Part shown: in pieces, positions 46,384 through 54,350 of the stretch
How positions within the stretch are numbered: position 1 is the first letter of the stretch
Layout of the letters: each line of letters begins with the position of its first letter
Assembly (NCBI RefSeq): GCF_039538065.1
Contig: NZ_BAABBR010000001.1
Location: 1,030,501 to 1,094,500 of the forward strand
Direction: 5' to 3'
Length of the DNA stretch: 64,000 bases
Source: Sphingomonas rosea
Lineage (GTDB): Bacteria; Pseudomonadota; Alphaproteobacteria; Sphingomonadales; Sphingomonadaceae
Translations under genes and position numbers: made by a program
Notes under the pieces: generated by a model
Databases searched by the model: none
Told to the model about the DNA's origin: nothing
What the model saw: only the letters and a program-made list of their open reading frames with translations

Positions 46384-47166
46384 TTAGCGCCGCCGGCCGA
46401 CCGAATAATCGATCCGGATCTGCACCCATTCGCCGACCTTGTAGTCCCCGCCGACCCGCGGCGGCCGGACCTTGAACTGCCAGGCGGCGGCCAGCACCGC
46501 CCGCTCGAGCCGCGAGCCCTTGGGCCATTCGTCGAGCCCGACGCAGTCGTCGACCTTGAAGCCCGGCACGGTCTTGCAGGCGATCAGCGCCCAGCCCGGA
46601 TCGGCGGTCGAGAGATAGCCGCGAAGCTCGCTGTCATAGGGTTCGCGCAGCCAGGCCGCGGCGTAGAGCGTCTCGCCATTGGGTGCGCGCCCCACCACCT
46701 CGCTGTCGGCCTCGCCCTTGGGCGCGGGCGGCCCGGCCGGCGCGCGCTTGGGCGTTGCCGGGAAATTGCGCAGGTCCGCGCTCGCCATCTGCTCGGACGA
46801 CATCTCGACCAGCGGGGAGGGGAGCTTGACCGCGGGCGGCGGGACGACGCTTAGCGGAGTCGCGACCGGTGGCCGCACCTCGGGGCGCGGCTCGCTCACC
46901 GGCTGGGTCTCGCGCGGCTGCGCTTTTTCCTGTTCGCTGGTCTTCTGCTCGGGCTGCGGTTCGTCCGCCGGCTCCTCGGACACGTCGAAGGTCTTCAAGG
47001 GCGCCTCGCCGCTCATCGGAACGAAGGTCCGGGCGCCGATCGTCAGCAGGATCAGCACCACCAGCGCCTCGAACGCCAGCGCCGCGCCGAGCCCGAGCAG
47101 CCGCCGGCGCCGCGATCCGCGCACCGCTTCGGCCTGCCGCCGCCGTCCCCACGTCGCTTCGCTCAA
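46384..47166 (-). CDS. TonB-like periplasmic-spanning protein
   Basis: About 260 residues from a TTG at 47166, preceded by GAAGGCAGG; a GTG at 47298 starts the open frame but adds 44 residues with no conserved character. A basic N terminus (RRRQAEAVRGSRRRR) leads into one membrane helix (LLGLGAALAFEALVVLILLTIGA), then a Pro/Glu-rich span and a C-terminal domain with LERAVLAAAWQFKVRPPRVGGDY and WVQIRIDYSVGRR, like a TonB C-terminal fold. It could energise an outer-membrane receptor. No ExbB/ExbD genes are adjacent, so this is tentative. Confidence 0.65.
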   Translation of the reverse strand: MSEATWGRRRQAEAVRGSRRRRLLGLGAALAFEALVVLILLTIGARTFVPMSGEAPLKTFDVSEEPADEPQPEQKTSEQEKAQPRETQPVSEPRPEVRPPVATPLSVVPPPAVKLPSPLVEMSSEQMASADLRNFPATPKRAPAGPPAPKGEADSEVVGRAPNGETLYAAAWLREPYDSELRGYLSTADPGWALIACKTVPGFKVDDCVGLDEWPKGSRLERAVLAAAWQFKVRPPRVGGDYKVGEWVQIRIDYSVGRRR

Positions 47167-47352
47167 CCCGCCTGCCTTCGCCGTTCGTGTCGCCGCCTGT
47201 GGCAAGCCCTTGATGAACCGCCACTGGCGCCGCTTGGCGGCATGAATGAGGCAGGCTCGCCGCCCCCCGGAGTGCGGCGCGGAAAACACATTATCCACCG
47301 CAATCTTCGGTTAACCATCATTTTCCGTCTTGCGTCCGAAAGCGGCGCAAAG

Positions 47353-47367
47353 CACAAGATGTTGTAG
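47353..47367. promoter_or_regulatory. candidate NrdR box
   Basis: CACAAGATGTTGTAG is a near-palindrome that resembles the alphaproteobacterial NrdR pattern with CTTGTG-type ends. It lies 27 bases before the -35 of the nrdA promoter. Only one good copy is seen, whereas NrdR usually needs two. Confidence 0.35.
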
Positions 47368-47393
47368 CGGATCGAGGGCACCAACGCACATCA

Positions 47394-47422
47394 TTGTGGT
47401 TGGCGCTGGGGATAACTATATT
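47394..47422 (+). promoter_or_regulatory. nrdA promoter
   Basis: TTGTGG (47394-47399) and TATATT (47417-47422) with a 17-base spacer. This is the best sigma-70-type match upstream of nrdA. Confidence 0.5.
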
Positions 47423-47576
47423 CCCAGCGAGGGAGAAGCGCGTCCCTGTGGAAAGCGGGGAAAGCTTCTCCAAGGCCACTCGGCCCCTAGCGAATCGCGG
47501 GGCTTGGGCGTATCCCGGCTCCGTGAACGAAACGGGAACAACGCGCGGCGCTCAAGGCCGCCAGGAGGAAGCAGTC

Positions 47577-49460
47577 ATGGACTTCTCGAGTGGCAGCGAG
47601 GTCGGCACCGCCGACGTCACCCCCACCGCAACCGCGGCGAAGAAGGACAGCAAGACCGTTGACGTGCGTCGCTTCGACGTCGTCACCGACTCGAGCCGCG
47701 ACGCGCTCCTGACCGAATTCGGCAAGGAAACGCTGCGCGACCGCTACCTCCTGCCCGGCGAGGGTTATCAGGACCTCTTCGCCCGCGTCGCCTCGGCCTA
47801 TGCCGACGATGCCGGGCATGCGCAGCGCGTGTACGATTACATCAGCCGCCTGTGGTTCATGCCCGCGACCCCCGTGCTGTCGAACGGCGGCACCGGCCGC
47901 GGCCTGCCGATCAGCTGCTACCTCAATTCGGTCAGCGACAGCCTCGACGGCATCGTCAACACCTGGAACGAGAATGTCTGGCTCGCCTCCAAGGGCGGCG
48001 GCATCGGCACCTATTGGGGCAATGTCCGCGGGATCGGCGAGCCGGTCGGCCTCAACGGCAAGACCAGCGGCATCATCCCCTTCGTCCGCGTGATGGACTC
48101 GTTGACCCTCGCGATCTCGCAGGGCTCGCTCCGCCGTGGCTCGGCCGCCTGCTATCTCGACATCTCGCACCCCGAGATCGAGGAGTTCCTCGAGATCCGG
48201 AAGCCGAGCGGCGACTTCAACCGCAAGGCGCTCAACCTCCACCACGGCGTGCTCGTCACCGACGAGTTCATGGAATGCGTCCGTGAAGGCGGCGAGTTCA
48301 CGCTCCGCAGCCCGAAGGACCAGTCCGAGCGCGGCAAGGTCGACGCCCGCTCCTTGTTCCAGAAGCTGGTCGAGACCCGCCTCGCGACCGGCGAGCCCTA
48401 CATCATCTTCATCGACCAGGTGAACCGGTCGATGCCCAAGCATCACCGCGACCTCGGGCTCAAGGTCTCGACCTCGAACCTCTGCTCGGAAATCACCCTT
48501 CCGACCGGCAAGGACCATCTGGGCGCCGACCGCACCGCGGTCTGCTGCCTGTCGTCCCTGAACCTCGAGACCTGGGACGAGTGGAACGGCGACAAGCAGT
48601 TCATCGAGGACGTCATGCGCTTCCTCGACAACGTGCTGACCGACTATATCGACCGCGCCCCCGACGAGATGGCGCGCGCCAAGTACAGCGCCGAGCGCGA
48701 GCGCTCGGTCGGCCTCGGCGTGATGGGCTTCCACTCCTTCCTCCAGGCCCGCAACCTCCCCTTCGAGGGCGCCATGGCCAAGAGCTGGAACCTGCGCATC
48801 TTCAAGCACATCAAGGCGCAGGTCGACGAGGCTTCGCTCCAGCTCGCGGTCGAGCGGGGGCCGTGCCCCGACGCCGCCGACATGGGCGTGATGGAGCGCT
48901 TTTCCTGCAAGATGGCGATCGCGCCGACCGCGTCGATCTCGATCATCTGCGGCGGCACCTCGGCCTGCATCGAGCCGATCCCGGCCAACGTCTACACCCA
49001 CAAGACGCTGTCGGGCTCCTTCTCGATCCGCAATCCGTATCTGGAGAAGCTACTGATCGAGAAGAGCAAGAATTCCGAGCAGGTCTGGAATTCGATCCTC
49101 GAGCAGGGCGGCAGCGTCCAGCACCTCGACTTCCTCAGCCAGGAGGAAAAGGACACCTACAAGACCAGCTTCGAGATCGACCAGCGCTGGCTGATCGAGC
49201 TTGCCGCCGACCGCACGCCTTACATCGACCAGGCCACCTCGCTGAACCTGTTCATCCCGGCCGACGTCGACAAGTGGGACCTGATGATGCTCCACTTCCG
49301 CGCCTGGGAGCTGGGCATCAAGTCGCTCTACTACCTGCGTTCCAAGTCGGTGCAGCGCGCCGGCTTCGCGGGCGGGGTCGAGGCCGACAACACCGCCGAA
49401 GCGCCCAAATACGAACTTGCCGCCTCGACCGACTACGACGAGTGCCTCGCCTGCCAGTGA
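47577..49460 (+). CDS. nrdA: class I ribonucleotide reductase, alpha subunit
   Basis: 627 residues from the ATG with AGGAGG eight bases upstream; a longer frame to 47394 lies over the promoter. Redox Cys114 sits in PISCYLNSVSDSLDG, the radical site in NLCSEITLPT, the second active-site Cys in TAVCCLSSLN, and the C-terminal thiol pair in DECLACQ. The N-terminal ATP-cone of E. coli-type NrdA is missing: the catalytic domain begins within 70 residues, so allosteric on/off control by dATP may differ. It converts ribonucleoside diphosphates to deoxy forms with NrdB (50820). Confidence 0.95.
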   Translation: MDFSSGSEVGTADVTPTATAAKKDSKTVDVRRFDVVTDSSRDALLTEFGKETLRDRYLLPGEGYQDLFARVASAYADDAGHAQRVYDYISRLWFMPATPVLSNGGTGRGLPISCYLNSVSDSLDGIVNTWNENVWLASKGGGIGTYWGNVRGIGEPVGLNGKTSGIIPFVRVMDSLTLAISQGSLRRGSAACYLDISHPEIEEFLEIRKPSGDFNRKALNLHHGVLVTDEFMECVREGGEFTLRSPKDQSERGKVDARSLFQKLVETRLATGEPYIIFIDQVNRSMPKHHRDLGLKVSTSNLCSEITLPTGKDHLGADRTAVCCLSSLNLETWDEWNGDKQFIEDVMRFLDNVLTDYIDRAPDEMARAKYSAERERSVGLGVMGFHSFLQARNLPFEGAMAKSWNLRIFKHIKAQVDEASLQLAVERGPCPDAADMGVMERFSCKMAIAPTASISIICGGTSACIEPIPANVYTHKTLSGSFSIRNPYLEKLLIEKSKNSEQVWNSILEQGGSVQHLDFLSQEEKDTYKTSFEIDQRWLIELAADRTPYIDQATSLNLFIPADVDKWDLMMLHFRAWELGIKSLYYLRSKSVQRAGFAGGVEADNTAEAPKYELAASTDYDECLACQ

Positions 49461-49469
49461 TCCTTCATT

Positions 49470-49529
49470 CCCTCTTCCGCTCGCGGGAGAGGGAGGGAGC
49501 CCGCCTTGGCGGGCGGAAGGGTGAGGGCC
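49470..49529. repeat. REP-like palindromic element
   Basis: Two nested hairpins in the gap after nrdA: CCCTCTTCCGCTCGCGGGAG and following bases, then GCCCGCC-TTG-GGCGGGC-type pairing, with flanking CCCTC/GAGGG ends. This composition is typical of dispersed intergenic repeats in alphaproteobacteria. Confidence 0.5.
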
Positions 49530-49557
49530 TGTCCTCAAGGATCAGCGGAACCACGCC

Positions 49558-49650
49558 ATGCTCGCCAACCCCGTCCTTTTCTTCCTTCTCGCCGTGGGCG
49601 TCATCGCCTTCGGCGCGTGGGTGGGACGCAAGCAGCGCGGGGGGCGTTGA
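49558..49650 (+). CDS. 30-residue membrane microprotein
   Basis: MLANPVLFFLLAVGVIAFGA followed by a basic tail WVGRKQRGGR: one membrane helix with inside-positive C terminus. It lies six bases before the next gene in the same direction. No family is recognised. Confidence 0.5.
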   Translation: MLANPVLFFLLAVGVIAFGAWVGRKQRGGR

Positions 49651-49656
49651 GCGGCC

Positions 49657-49878
49657 ATGAACATGCTCTTCGTCATCGTCGGCGGCCTCGCCGCCCTGAT
49701 CGGCCTGCTCCTCCTCGTCACCGCGCTGCGCGGCCGCGTCGGGGAATCGCGCAAGTCCACAGCCCAGCTCATCGGCGGCATGATGATCCTCGCCTTCGGC
49801 CTGGTCCTCGCCGGCTTCGCCATCGCCTACGCCACCACCAAGCCCTATCCAGAGTTCCGCAACGAGGCGGCGTCATGA
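49657..49878 (+). CDS. 73-residue two-helix membrane protein
   Basis: Two hydrophobic helices (about 4-24 and 38-60) around a basic loop (RGRVGESRKS), ending TTKPYPEFRNEAAS. No known family was recognised. It is spaced six bases after the 30-residue gene and overlaps the next gene by ATGA, so it belongs to the small-membrane-protein run between nrdA and nrdB. Confidence 0.65.
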   Translation: MNMLFVIVGGLAALIGLLLLVTALRGRVGESRKSTAQLIGGMMILAFGLVLAGFAIAYATTKPYPEFRNEAAS

Positions 49879-50225
49879 GCTATCGCCAGTCGAGCTTCGA
49901 TCCCCTCGCGCCGTCGGCGCCCGTCGGCCCCCGGCGCCCGTTCAACTGGGTGCAGTGGCTCGGCGTCGCCTGCGAGGCGGGGGCGATCGCGATCCTCCTA
50001 TGGCATTTTTCGGGCGTGCTTGGCTGGACCGGGGCGAAGCCGGTCTCGCCGATCTACAGTACGGCCACCGCAATCATCGGCATGACGCTCATCAACTCGC
50101 GCACCCAGCCACTCGCAGCCGAGGACGAGCCGCAGCGTCGCCGCAACGCGCGGTGGCTGGCGTGGACGCTGGGCGTGGTCGCCACGCTCGCGCTCCTCGC
50201 GATCATCATCGATATTTACAAATGA
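49875..50225 (+). CDS. 116-residue membrane protein of unknown function
   Basis: From the ATG overlapping the previous stop. A soluble N terminus (MSYRQSSFDPLAPSAPVG) is followed by three hydrophobic segments (about 28-46, 55-75, 92-113) separated by NSRTQPLAAEDEPQRRRNARW. No motif is recognised. The next gene, the PepSY type, starts 79 bases later behind two Fur-like boxes and is probably transcribed separately. Confidence 0.7.
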   Translation: MSYRQSSFDPLAPSAPVGPRRPFNWVQWLGVACEAGAIAILLWHFSGVLGWTGAKPVSPIYSTATAIIGMTLINSRTQPLAAEDEPQRRRNARWLAWTLGVVATLALLAIIIDIYK

Positions 50226-50243
50226 CCCGCCGCCACTCCGCTC

Positions 50244-50260
50244 TTGCGAACCGCTCGCAA
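50244..50260. promoter_or_regulatory. upstream Fur-like box (imperfect)
   Basis: TTGCGAACCGCTCGCAA, an inverted repeat with the same half sites as the perfect box 12 bases downstream. Tandem spacing is common for Fur sites. Confidence 0.5.
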
Positions 50261-50271
50261 CAACGCCACGC

Positions 50272-50290
50272 GTTGCGAATGATTCGCAAC
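50272..50290. promoter_or_regulatory. Fur-like box before the PepSY gene
   Basis: GTTGCGAATGATTCGCAAC is a perfect 19-base palindrome with the GAATGATTC core found in many proteobacterial Fur sites. It ends 13 bases before the PepSY-gene ATG, a position suited to repression when iron is sufficient. Confidence 0.65.
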
Positions 50291-50303
50291 AAAGGAACTT
50301 CGC

Positions 50304-50684
50304 ATGCGTAAGTGGCACCGCTGGCTCTCGGTCTTCTTCGGGATCCTCATCCTGTTCGTCGCCACCACCGGCATCCTCAGCCAGATCGGCAGCCTGGTGA
50401 ACGACAGCCGCGCCGCCGCCGCGCCGCCGCCGGTCGTCCCCGCGGGCTTCGTCTGCCCCGAGACCATGAATTGCCGGCCCAAGCCCCAGCCGGGCGGCTG
50501 GAACCTCGGCCTGCTCCATCACCTCCACTCGGGCGAGGAGTTCGGACCGGTCGGCGTCGCGCTCTCGATTCTCAGTGGTTTCGCGCTGCTTTTCTTCGCT
50601 TTTTCAGGGCTTTGGATGTATATCCAGATGTTCCGCGCCCGCGCGTCCAAGACGTCCAACCCCAATCGGAGGCTGTTCTGGTGA
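50304..50684 (+). CDS. small PepSY-type membrane protein
   Basis: 126 residues resembling the short PepSY-associated membrane proteins: RKWHRWLSVFFGILILFVATTGILSQ as first helix, a periplasmic loop with a Cys pair (FVCPETMNCRPK), LLHHLHSGEEFGPVGVALSIL, and a second helix ending FSGLWMYIQMFRARA. Full PepSY-TM proteins reduce ferric siderophores in the inner membrane; this one is much shorter. Tandem Fur-like boxes lie directly upstream, and AAAGGAA precedes the ATG. It overlaps the next small gene by GTGA and is close to nrdB. Confidence 0.8.
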   Translation: MRKWHRWLSVFFGILILFVATTGILSQIGSLVNDSRAAAAPPPVVPAGFVCPETMNCRPKPQPGGWNLGLLHHLHSGEEFGPVGVALSILSGFALLFFAFSGLWMYIQMFRARASKTSNPNRRLFW

Positions 50685-50815
50685 CCCAAGCAACGATCGT
50701 CACATTGTCGGCGCTGATCGCGCTCTTCGCGGGCCTCTACACCCTCGTCGTCTTCACCCGCCGCCGCCGCCTCGCCGCGGCCGCGTCCGACCCCATCACC
50801 CAGCCCAAGGACTGA
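50681..50815 (+). CDS. 44-residue membrane microprotein
   Basis: A GTG start overlaps the PepSY stop (GTGA). MTQATIVTLSALIALFAGLY forms one membrane helix, then a basic TRRRRLAAAAS stretch and a polar tail. It ends four bases before nrdB. Position and coupling suggest a real gene; no family is recognised. Confidence 0.6.
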   Translation: MTQATIVTLSALIALFAGLYTLVVFTRRRRLAAAASDPITQPKD

Positions 50816-50819
50816 TCCC

Positions 50820-51872
50820 ATGCCCCTCCTGCAAGCCAACAAGGCCTACAAGCCCTTCGAATATCCTTGGGCGTTCGAGTTCTGGAAGCGCCAGCAGCAG
50901 ATCCACTGGATGCCCGAGGAAGTGCCCCTGGGCGAGGACTGCCGCGACTGGGCGCAGAAGCTGACGCCGCACGAGCGCAACCTCCTCACCCAGATCTTCC
51001 GCTTCTTCACCCAGGCCGACGTCGAGGTGCAGGACTGCTACCACGACAAGTACGGCTCGGTGTTCAAGCCGACCGAGATCAAGATGATGCTCACCGCCTT
51101 CTCCAACATGGAGACGGTGCACATCGCTGCGTACTCGCACCTGCTCGACACGATCGGCATGCCCGAGAGCGAATACAGCGCCTTCCTCCAGTACAAGGAG
51201 ATGAAGGACAAGCACGACTATCTGAACACCTTCGGGGTCGACACCGACGCCGACATCGCCAAGACGCTCGCCATGTTCGGCGCCTTCACCGAGGGGCTGC
51301 AGCTGTTCGCCAGCTTCGCGATGCTGATGAACTTCCCGCGCTTCAACAAGATGAAGGGCATGGGGCAGATCGTCAGCTGGTCGGTCCGCGACGAATCGCT
51401 CCACTGCGAGGGCATCATCAAGCTCTTCCACGCCTTCGTGAAGGAGCGCGACTGCCTCACCGCCGACGTGCGCGATTCGATCATCGACCAGTGCCAGAAG
51501 ACGGTGCGCCTGGAAGACGCCTTCATCGACCTCGCCTTCGAGCAGGGCCCGGTCGAGGGCATGACCGCCAAGTCGATCAAGAAGTATGTCCGCTACATCG
51601 CCGACTGGCGCCTCGGGCAATTGGGCTTCCAGCCGATCTACATGGTCGACGAGCACCCGCTCCCCTGGCTCGCACCGCTGCTGAACGGCGTCGAGCACGC
51701 CAACTTCTTCGAGCAGCGCGCCACCGAATATTCGAAGGCCGCGACGCGCGGAAACTGGAACGACGTCTGGGACAACTTCGACCGCCGCCAGAAAGCCAAG
51801 GTCGCCAACGACGCGCCGGAAGCCGAGGCCGAAGGCGGGCTGTTCGATGCGGCTACGGTGGCGGCGGAATGA
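50820..51872 (+). CDS. nrdB: class I ribonucleotide reductase, beta subunit
   Basis: 350 residues. The diiron/tyrosyl-radical site is intact: FFTQADVEVQDCY, NMETVHIAAYSHLLDT (Glu, His and the radical Tyr in ExxHxxxY spacing), then MFGAFTEGLQLF and SVRDESLHCEG. This is the radical-generating partner of NrdA, which lies 1.4 kb upstream rather than adjacent. The tail EGGLFDAATVAAE should dock into NrdA. The gene is four bases from the 44-residue gene, so its transcript probably starts at the Fur-controlled promoter. Its stop overlaps the AT-rich gene. Confidence 0.95.
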   Translation: MPLLQANKAYKPFEYPWAFEFWKRQQQIHWMPEEVPLGEDCRDWAQKLTPHERNLLTQIFRFFTQADVEVQDCYHDKYGSVFKPTEIKMMLTAFSNMETVHIAAYSHLLDTIGMPESEYSAFLQYKEMKDKHDYLNTFGVDTDADIAKTLAMFGAFTEGLQLFASFAMLMNFPRFNKMKGMGQIVSWSVRDESLHCEGIIKLFHAFVKERDCLTADVRDSIIDQCQKTVRLEDAFIDLAFEQGPVEGMTAKSIKKYVRYIADWRLGQLGFQPIYMVDEHPLPWLAPLLNGVEHANFFEQRATEYSKAATRGNWNDVWDNFDRRQKAKVANDAPEAEAEGGLFDAATVAAE

Positions 51873-53191
51873 CCGCATACGGGGATCAGTACGGGGAACT
51901 CCTCGAAGATATCGAGGATGCCCTAGACTCGATGCCGGGAGACCCGAGCGCTATTGTTCCTGGCCTCACAAAAGATAGTCTCAAAGTATTCTTTCGTTCC
52001 TTCAAGTTGCTTTTGGACAGAGTTGATGCCGGTACTGGAATAGATTGGCCGCATCTGCTCTACTCCAACACTAATGTCCCCCAAACAGTGATAAATACTT
52101 CGGCAAATCTGATTGGCGCAAGGGGGAATGCGATAGATTATGCCTTACAAAACTACATGCCGACATTTGTAGATCTGCGGAATAGGTTGGAGTTAGCTAC
52201 AGGAGTTGTGGCAACCGACTCTGCAAGCTCAACACCTCTGCGTCGTCGACTTGCAGCCGTCGAACGAGCCTTCGGGGAGGCTCAAAGCAAACAGGCCGCT
52301 GCGGAAGAATTGCAGCAGGCGTTAGAGGCGCAAATAAACGATCTACGCTCGAAGGCGGACGAACTCGGTACATCAATTGAAGACTTCAACCTTAAGGTAG
52401 CCGAAATAGAGGCGAGCCGGAGCAAAGCAATTTCCTTATTAAATGGGGACACTGACGAGGGGACAAGTACCGGTCTAGAAGGTCTGTCTGCTAGGGCGGC
52501 GGAAATTGTTAAACAGGCTGAAGCTTCGGCGAAGAAGGCTACGGAAGCTCAAAGTAGGGCCAGCAAGTCTGCGCAAAATGCCGAGCAGAGCAAAAACTCT
52601 GCTGAAATCGTGAGAAAGAACGCTCAAAGCGTTATCGAGGACGCTCGCAAGGCGTTGCGTGGCTCTACCCAAGCCGGATTAGCGGAATCATTCATTGCCG
52701 AGAGGGATAGCAAGCTTAAAGGGTTGGCAATCTTTGGAAGCTTAATTGTAGTGGGTGTAATTGGCGCCGTTCTTTTTGCAGTTAAGGAGGTTCTTCCAGC
52801 GGTCAGTGCGTTCTCTGAATCGGTTAAGTCGGGTCAGGGCATTGAGGCTCTCGGAATTAGCCTGCTGATTCGCACGGCCTTGCTTGCGCCCTTTGTGTTT
52901 TTGGCTTGGTTTGCTTCTGTACAATATCGAAGAATTGATCTTCTCCGGATTGACTACGCGGCGAAGGCTGCGGCCGCCAAGGCGTACATTGGTTACAAAG
53001 ACGAACTCAAAGGTGATCCGAAGCTAACCAACGCACTTAAGGCTTACCTCATCCAGAGGTTCGGCGAACATCCCGTTAGACTTGTCAGCGGTGACGACAA
53101 TGGGGAACCAGCAAGTTGGTGGGCCAACATGCTGAGCGGTGATCGATTAAGCCAAGGGAAGCCCGAGAGTACGTCTGCCGCTGCGGAGTGA
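51869..53191 (+). CDS. AT-rich coiled-coil protein with two membrane helices, probable acquired gene
   Basis: 440 residues starting in an ATGA overlap with nrdB. Base composition falls to about half G+C, with codons such as AAA, TTA and ATA that neighbours avoid. Residues 1-115 are a helical N-terminal domain (GELLEDIEDALDSMPGDPSA, NTSANLIGARGNAIDYALQNY). Residues 125-270 are an Ala/Glu/Lys-rich coiled coil. TM1 is at about 285-305, TM2 at about 328-350, followed by a helical cytoplasmic tail ending ASWWANMLSGDRLSQ. No known family was recognised. The layout recalls two-TM effectors of conflict or defence systems, but that is a guess. Confidence 0.75.
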   Translation: MTAYGDQYGELLEDIEDALDSMPGDPSAIVPGLTKDSLKVFFRSFKLLLDRVDAGTGIDWPHLLYSNTNVPQTVINTSANLIGARGNAIDYALQNYMPTFVDLRNRLELATGVVATDSASSTPLRRRLAAVERAFGEAQSKQAAAEELQQALEAQINDLRSKADELGTSIEDFNLKVAEIEASRSKAISLLNGDTDEGTSTGLEGLSARAAEIVKQAEASAKKATEAQSRASKSAQNAEQSKNSAEIVRKNAQSVIEDARKALRGSTQAGLAESFIAERDSKLKGLAIFGSLIVVGVIGAVLFAVKEVLPAVSAFSESVKSGQGIEALGISLLIRTALLAPFVFLAWFASVQYRRIDLLRIDYAAKAAAAKAYIGYKDELKGDPKLTNALKAYLIQRFGEHPVRLVSGDDNGEPASWWANMLSGDRLSQGKPESTSAAAE

Positions 53192-53238
53192 AAAGCCGGA
53201 ACGGCTAGCCACTTTTTAGCTATTACTACTGCATCTCC

Positions 53239-53409
53239 TTAGTCCCCACGATCCCCCTGGTTACGCGGCTTCTTCGTTGCCGCGTGCTTCCGGGCGTCCT
53301 GGCTGAGCGACCGCGACACGTCGACGCTCTCCTTGAACGTCCCGTCCTCGCGGCGGCGGACGAAGCGTTTGTCGGTGCCCGTGTCGATCAGCTCGCGCTC
53401 GTTGGTCAT
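53239..53409 (-). CDS. 56-residue charged protein, conserved hypothetical
   Basis: MTNERELIDTGTDKRFVRRR, then DGTFKESVDVSRSLSQDARK and a basic tail. A start ten codons earlier exists but the ATG here gives the pattern ELIDTGTDKRFVRR-GxFKES seen in small conserved alphaproteobacterial proteins. It is highly charged, likely disordered and soluble. Function unknown. Confidence 0.65.
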   Translation of the reverse strand: MTNERELIDTGTDKRFVRRREDGTFKESVDVSRSLSQDARKHAATKKPRNQGDRGD

Positions 53410-53572
53410 GACGCCTACTCCCTCTGCACCCGCCGCCAACGTCCCGCGCGCGACAGGGATTCCCGCACCTCGCCCGAATGCGACGGGCCGCCCCCGTCGG
53501 GAGTCGGGCCGCGCCGGCGCAGTCCCGACCAGTCCTTACGACTTGGCAAGATGATCCGCCTAAGCAGGCGCG

Positions 53573-54064
53573 ATGACGCACCAGCCAGTCATCGCGCTGA
53601 CCTTCGAACAGTCGCTGCACCAAGCCGTTGCCGAGGTGAATCGCTGGCGCGGCCATTGCCTCGAACTGCACGCCCGCCTCGAACGCGCCGTCAATGCGGC
53701 GCTGCGTCACTGGCAACCGGAATGTCCGCTCCCGCAGAAGTTCGCTGACCGGCTGAAGGCCCTTGCCCGCCTTGCGGCGGCCGACGGACCTCACGCGAAC
53801 AAGAGCCTGGTGTCGACCATCGACCAACTTCAGGAGCTTCGCTCCGAATGGCGCGACCGCCTGGCGCATGCCACGTCGACGGTTCACCTCGATCAGGCGC
53901 GGGACTGGATCTGGCACTTCAGCATGCCCCGGTCCGGGGGGAAGATCGACGATAGTGGCGCGATCACTCGGGGCGACGGGGAGGAGCTCGAAAGCAGGCT
54001 TTCAAAGGCCGTGAATGCGCTGCGCTCGCAGCTGCGCAAGGCCGACGTCCCGCAATGCTGCTGA
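53573..54064 (+). CDS. hypothetical protein, 163 residues
   Basis: A mostly helical, charged protein: TFEQSLHQAVAEVNRWRGHCLELHARLERAVNAAL, then LKALARLAAADGPHANKSLVSTIDQLQELRSEWRDRLAH and a C-terminal RLSKAVNALRSQLRKADVPQCC with a terminal Cys pair. No recognisable domain. It stands alone among small unrelated genes. Confidence 0.6.
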   Translation: MTHQPVIALTFEQSLHQAVAEVNRWRGHCLELHARLERAVNAALRHWQPECPLPQKFADRLKALARLAAADGPHANKSLVSTIDQLQELRSEWRDRLAHATSTVHLDQARDWIWHFSMPRSGGKIDDSGAITRGDGEELESRLSKAVNALRSQLRKADVPQCC

Positions 54065-54200
54065 GAACGGCCCGCCCCGGCGATTAGCCAAACCACCCCA
54101 TCCGTGCTACATCCTCCCCATCGCACGGATCGGCCTTCGTAAGCCCGTGCGGCTGAGAGATCTTACGCGCTCTTGCTTACCGGCAATGGAGCTGCACCTC

Positions 54201-54350
54201 ATGGACATGAACTATCTCTACTGGCGCCGCGGCGTCTCGCTCGCCCGCGCCGGCGCGGCCGCCTGCGATGCCTCGCGCACCGCGCACCTCGACCTGTTCG
54301 AAGCCTATGGCCATCGCATCGTCGCCCGCCGCCGGGCCATCAATTCATGA
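54201..54350 (+). CDS. 49-residue conserved hypothetical protein
   Basis: MDMNYLYWRRGVSLARAGAA continues to RTAHLDLFEAYGHRIVARRRAINS. The ATG at 54201 is preferred because a GGAGC site sits eight bases upstream; 54186 is possible. It resembles small alphaproteobacterial proteins of the LxxxH-xxxLxxxY type with no function. Its stop overlaps the next ATG. Confidence 0.55.
   Translation: MDMNYLYWRRGVSLARAGAAACDASRTAHLDLFEAYGHRIVARRRAINS

Larger units (their letters stand above)
47167..47576. other. regulatory region upstream of nrdA
   Basis: About 410 bases between the TonB-like gene and nrdA. No gene is supported. It contains a candidate NrdR box, a promoter and an A/T-rich stretch (CCGCAATCTTCGGTTAACC near 47300). 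The nrdA leader after the promoter is about 150 bases and ends with AGGAGGAAGCAGTC before the ATG. Confidence 0.5.

Noticed and set aside
51800..53240. Insertion sequence or integrase remnants flanking the AT-rich gene
   Set aside because: No inverted terminal repeats, target duplication or transposase fragment could be seen.
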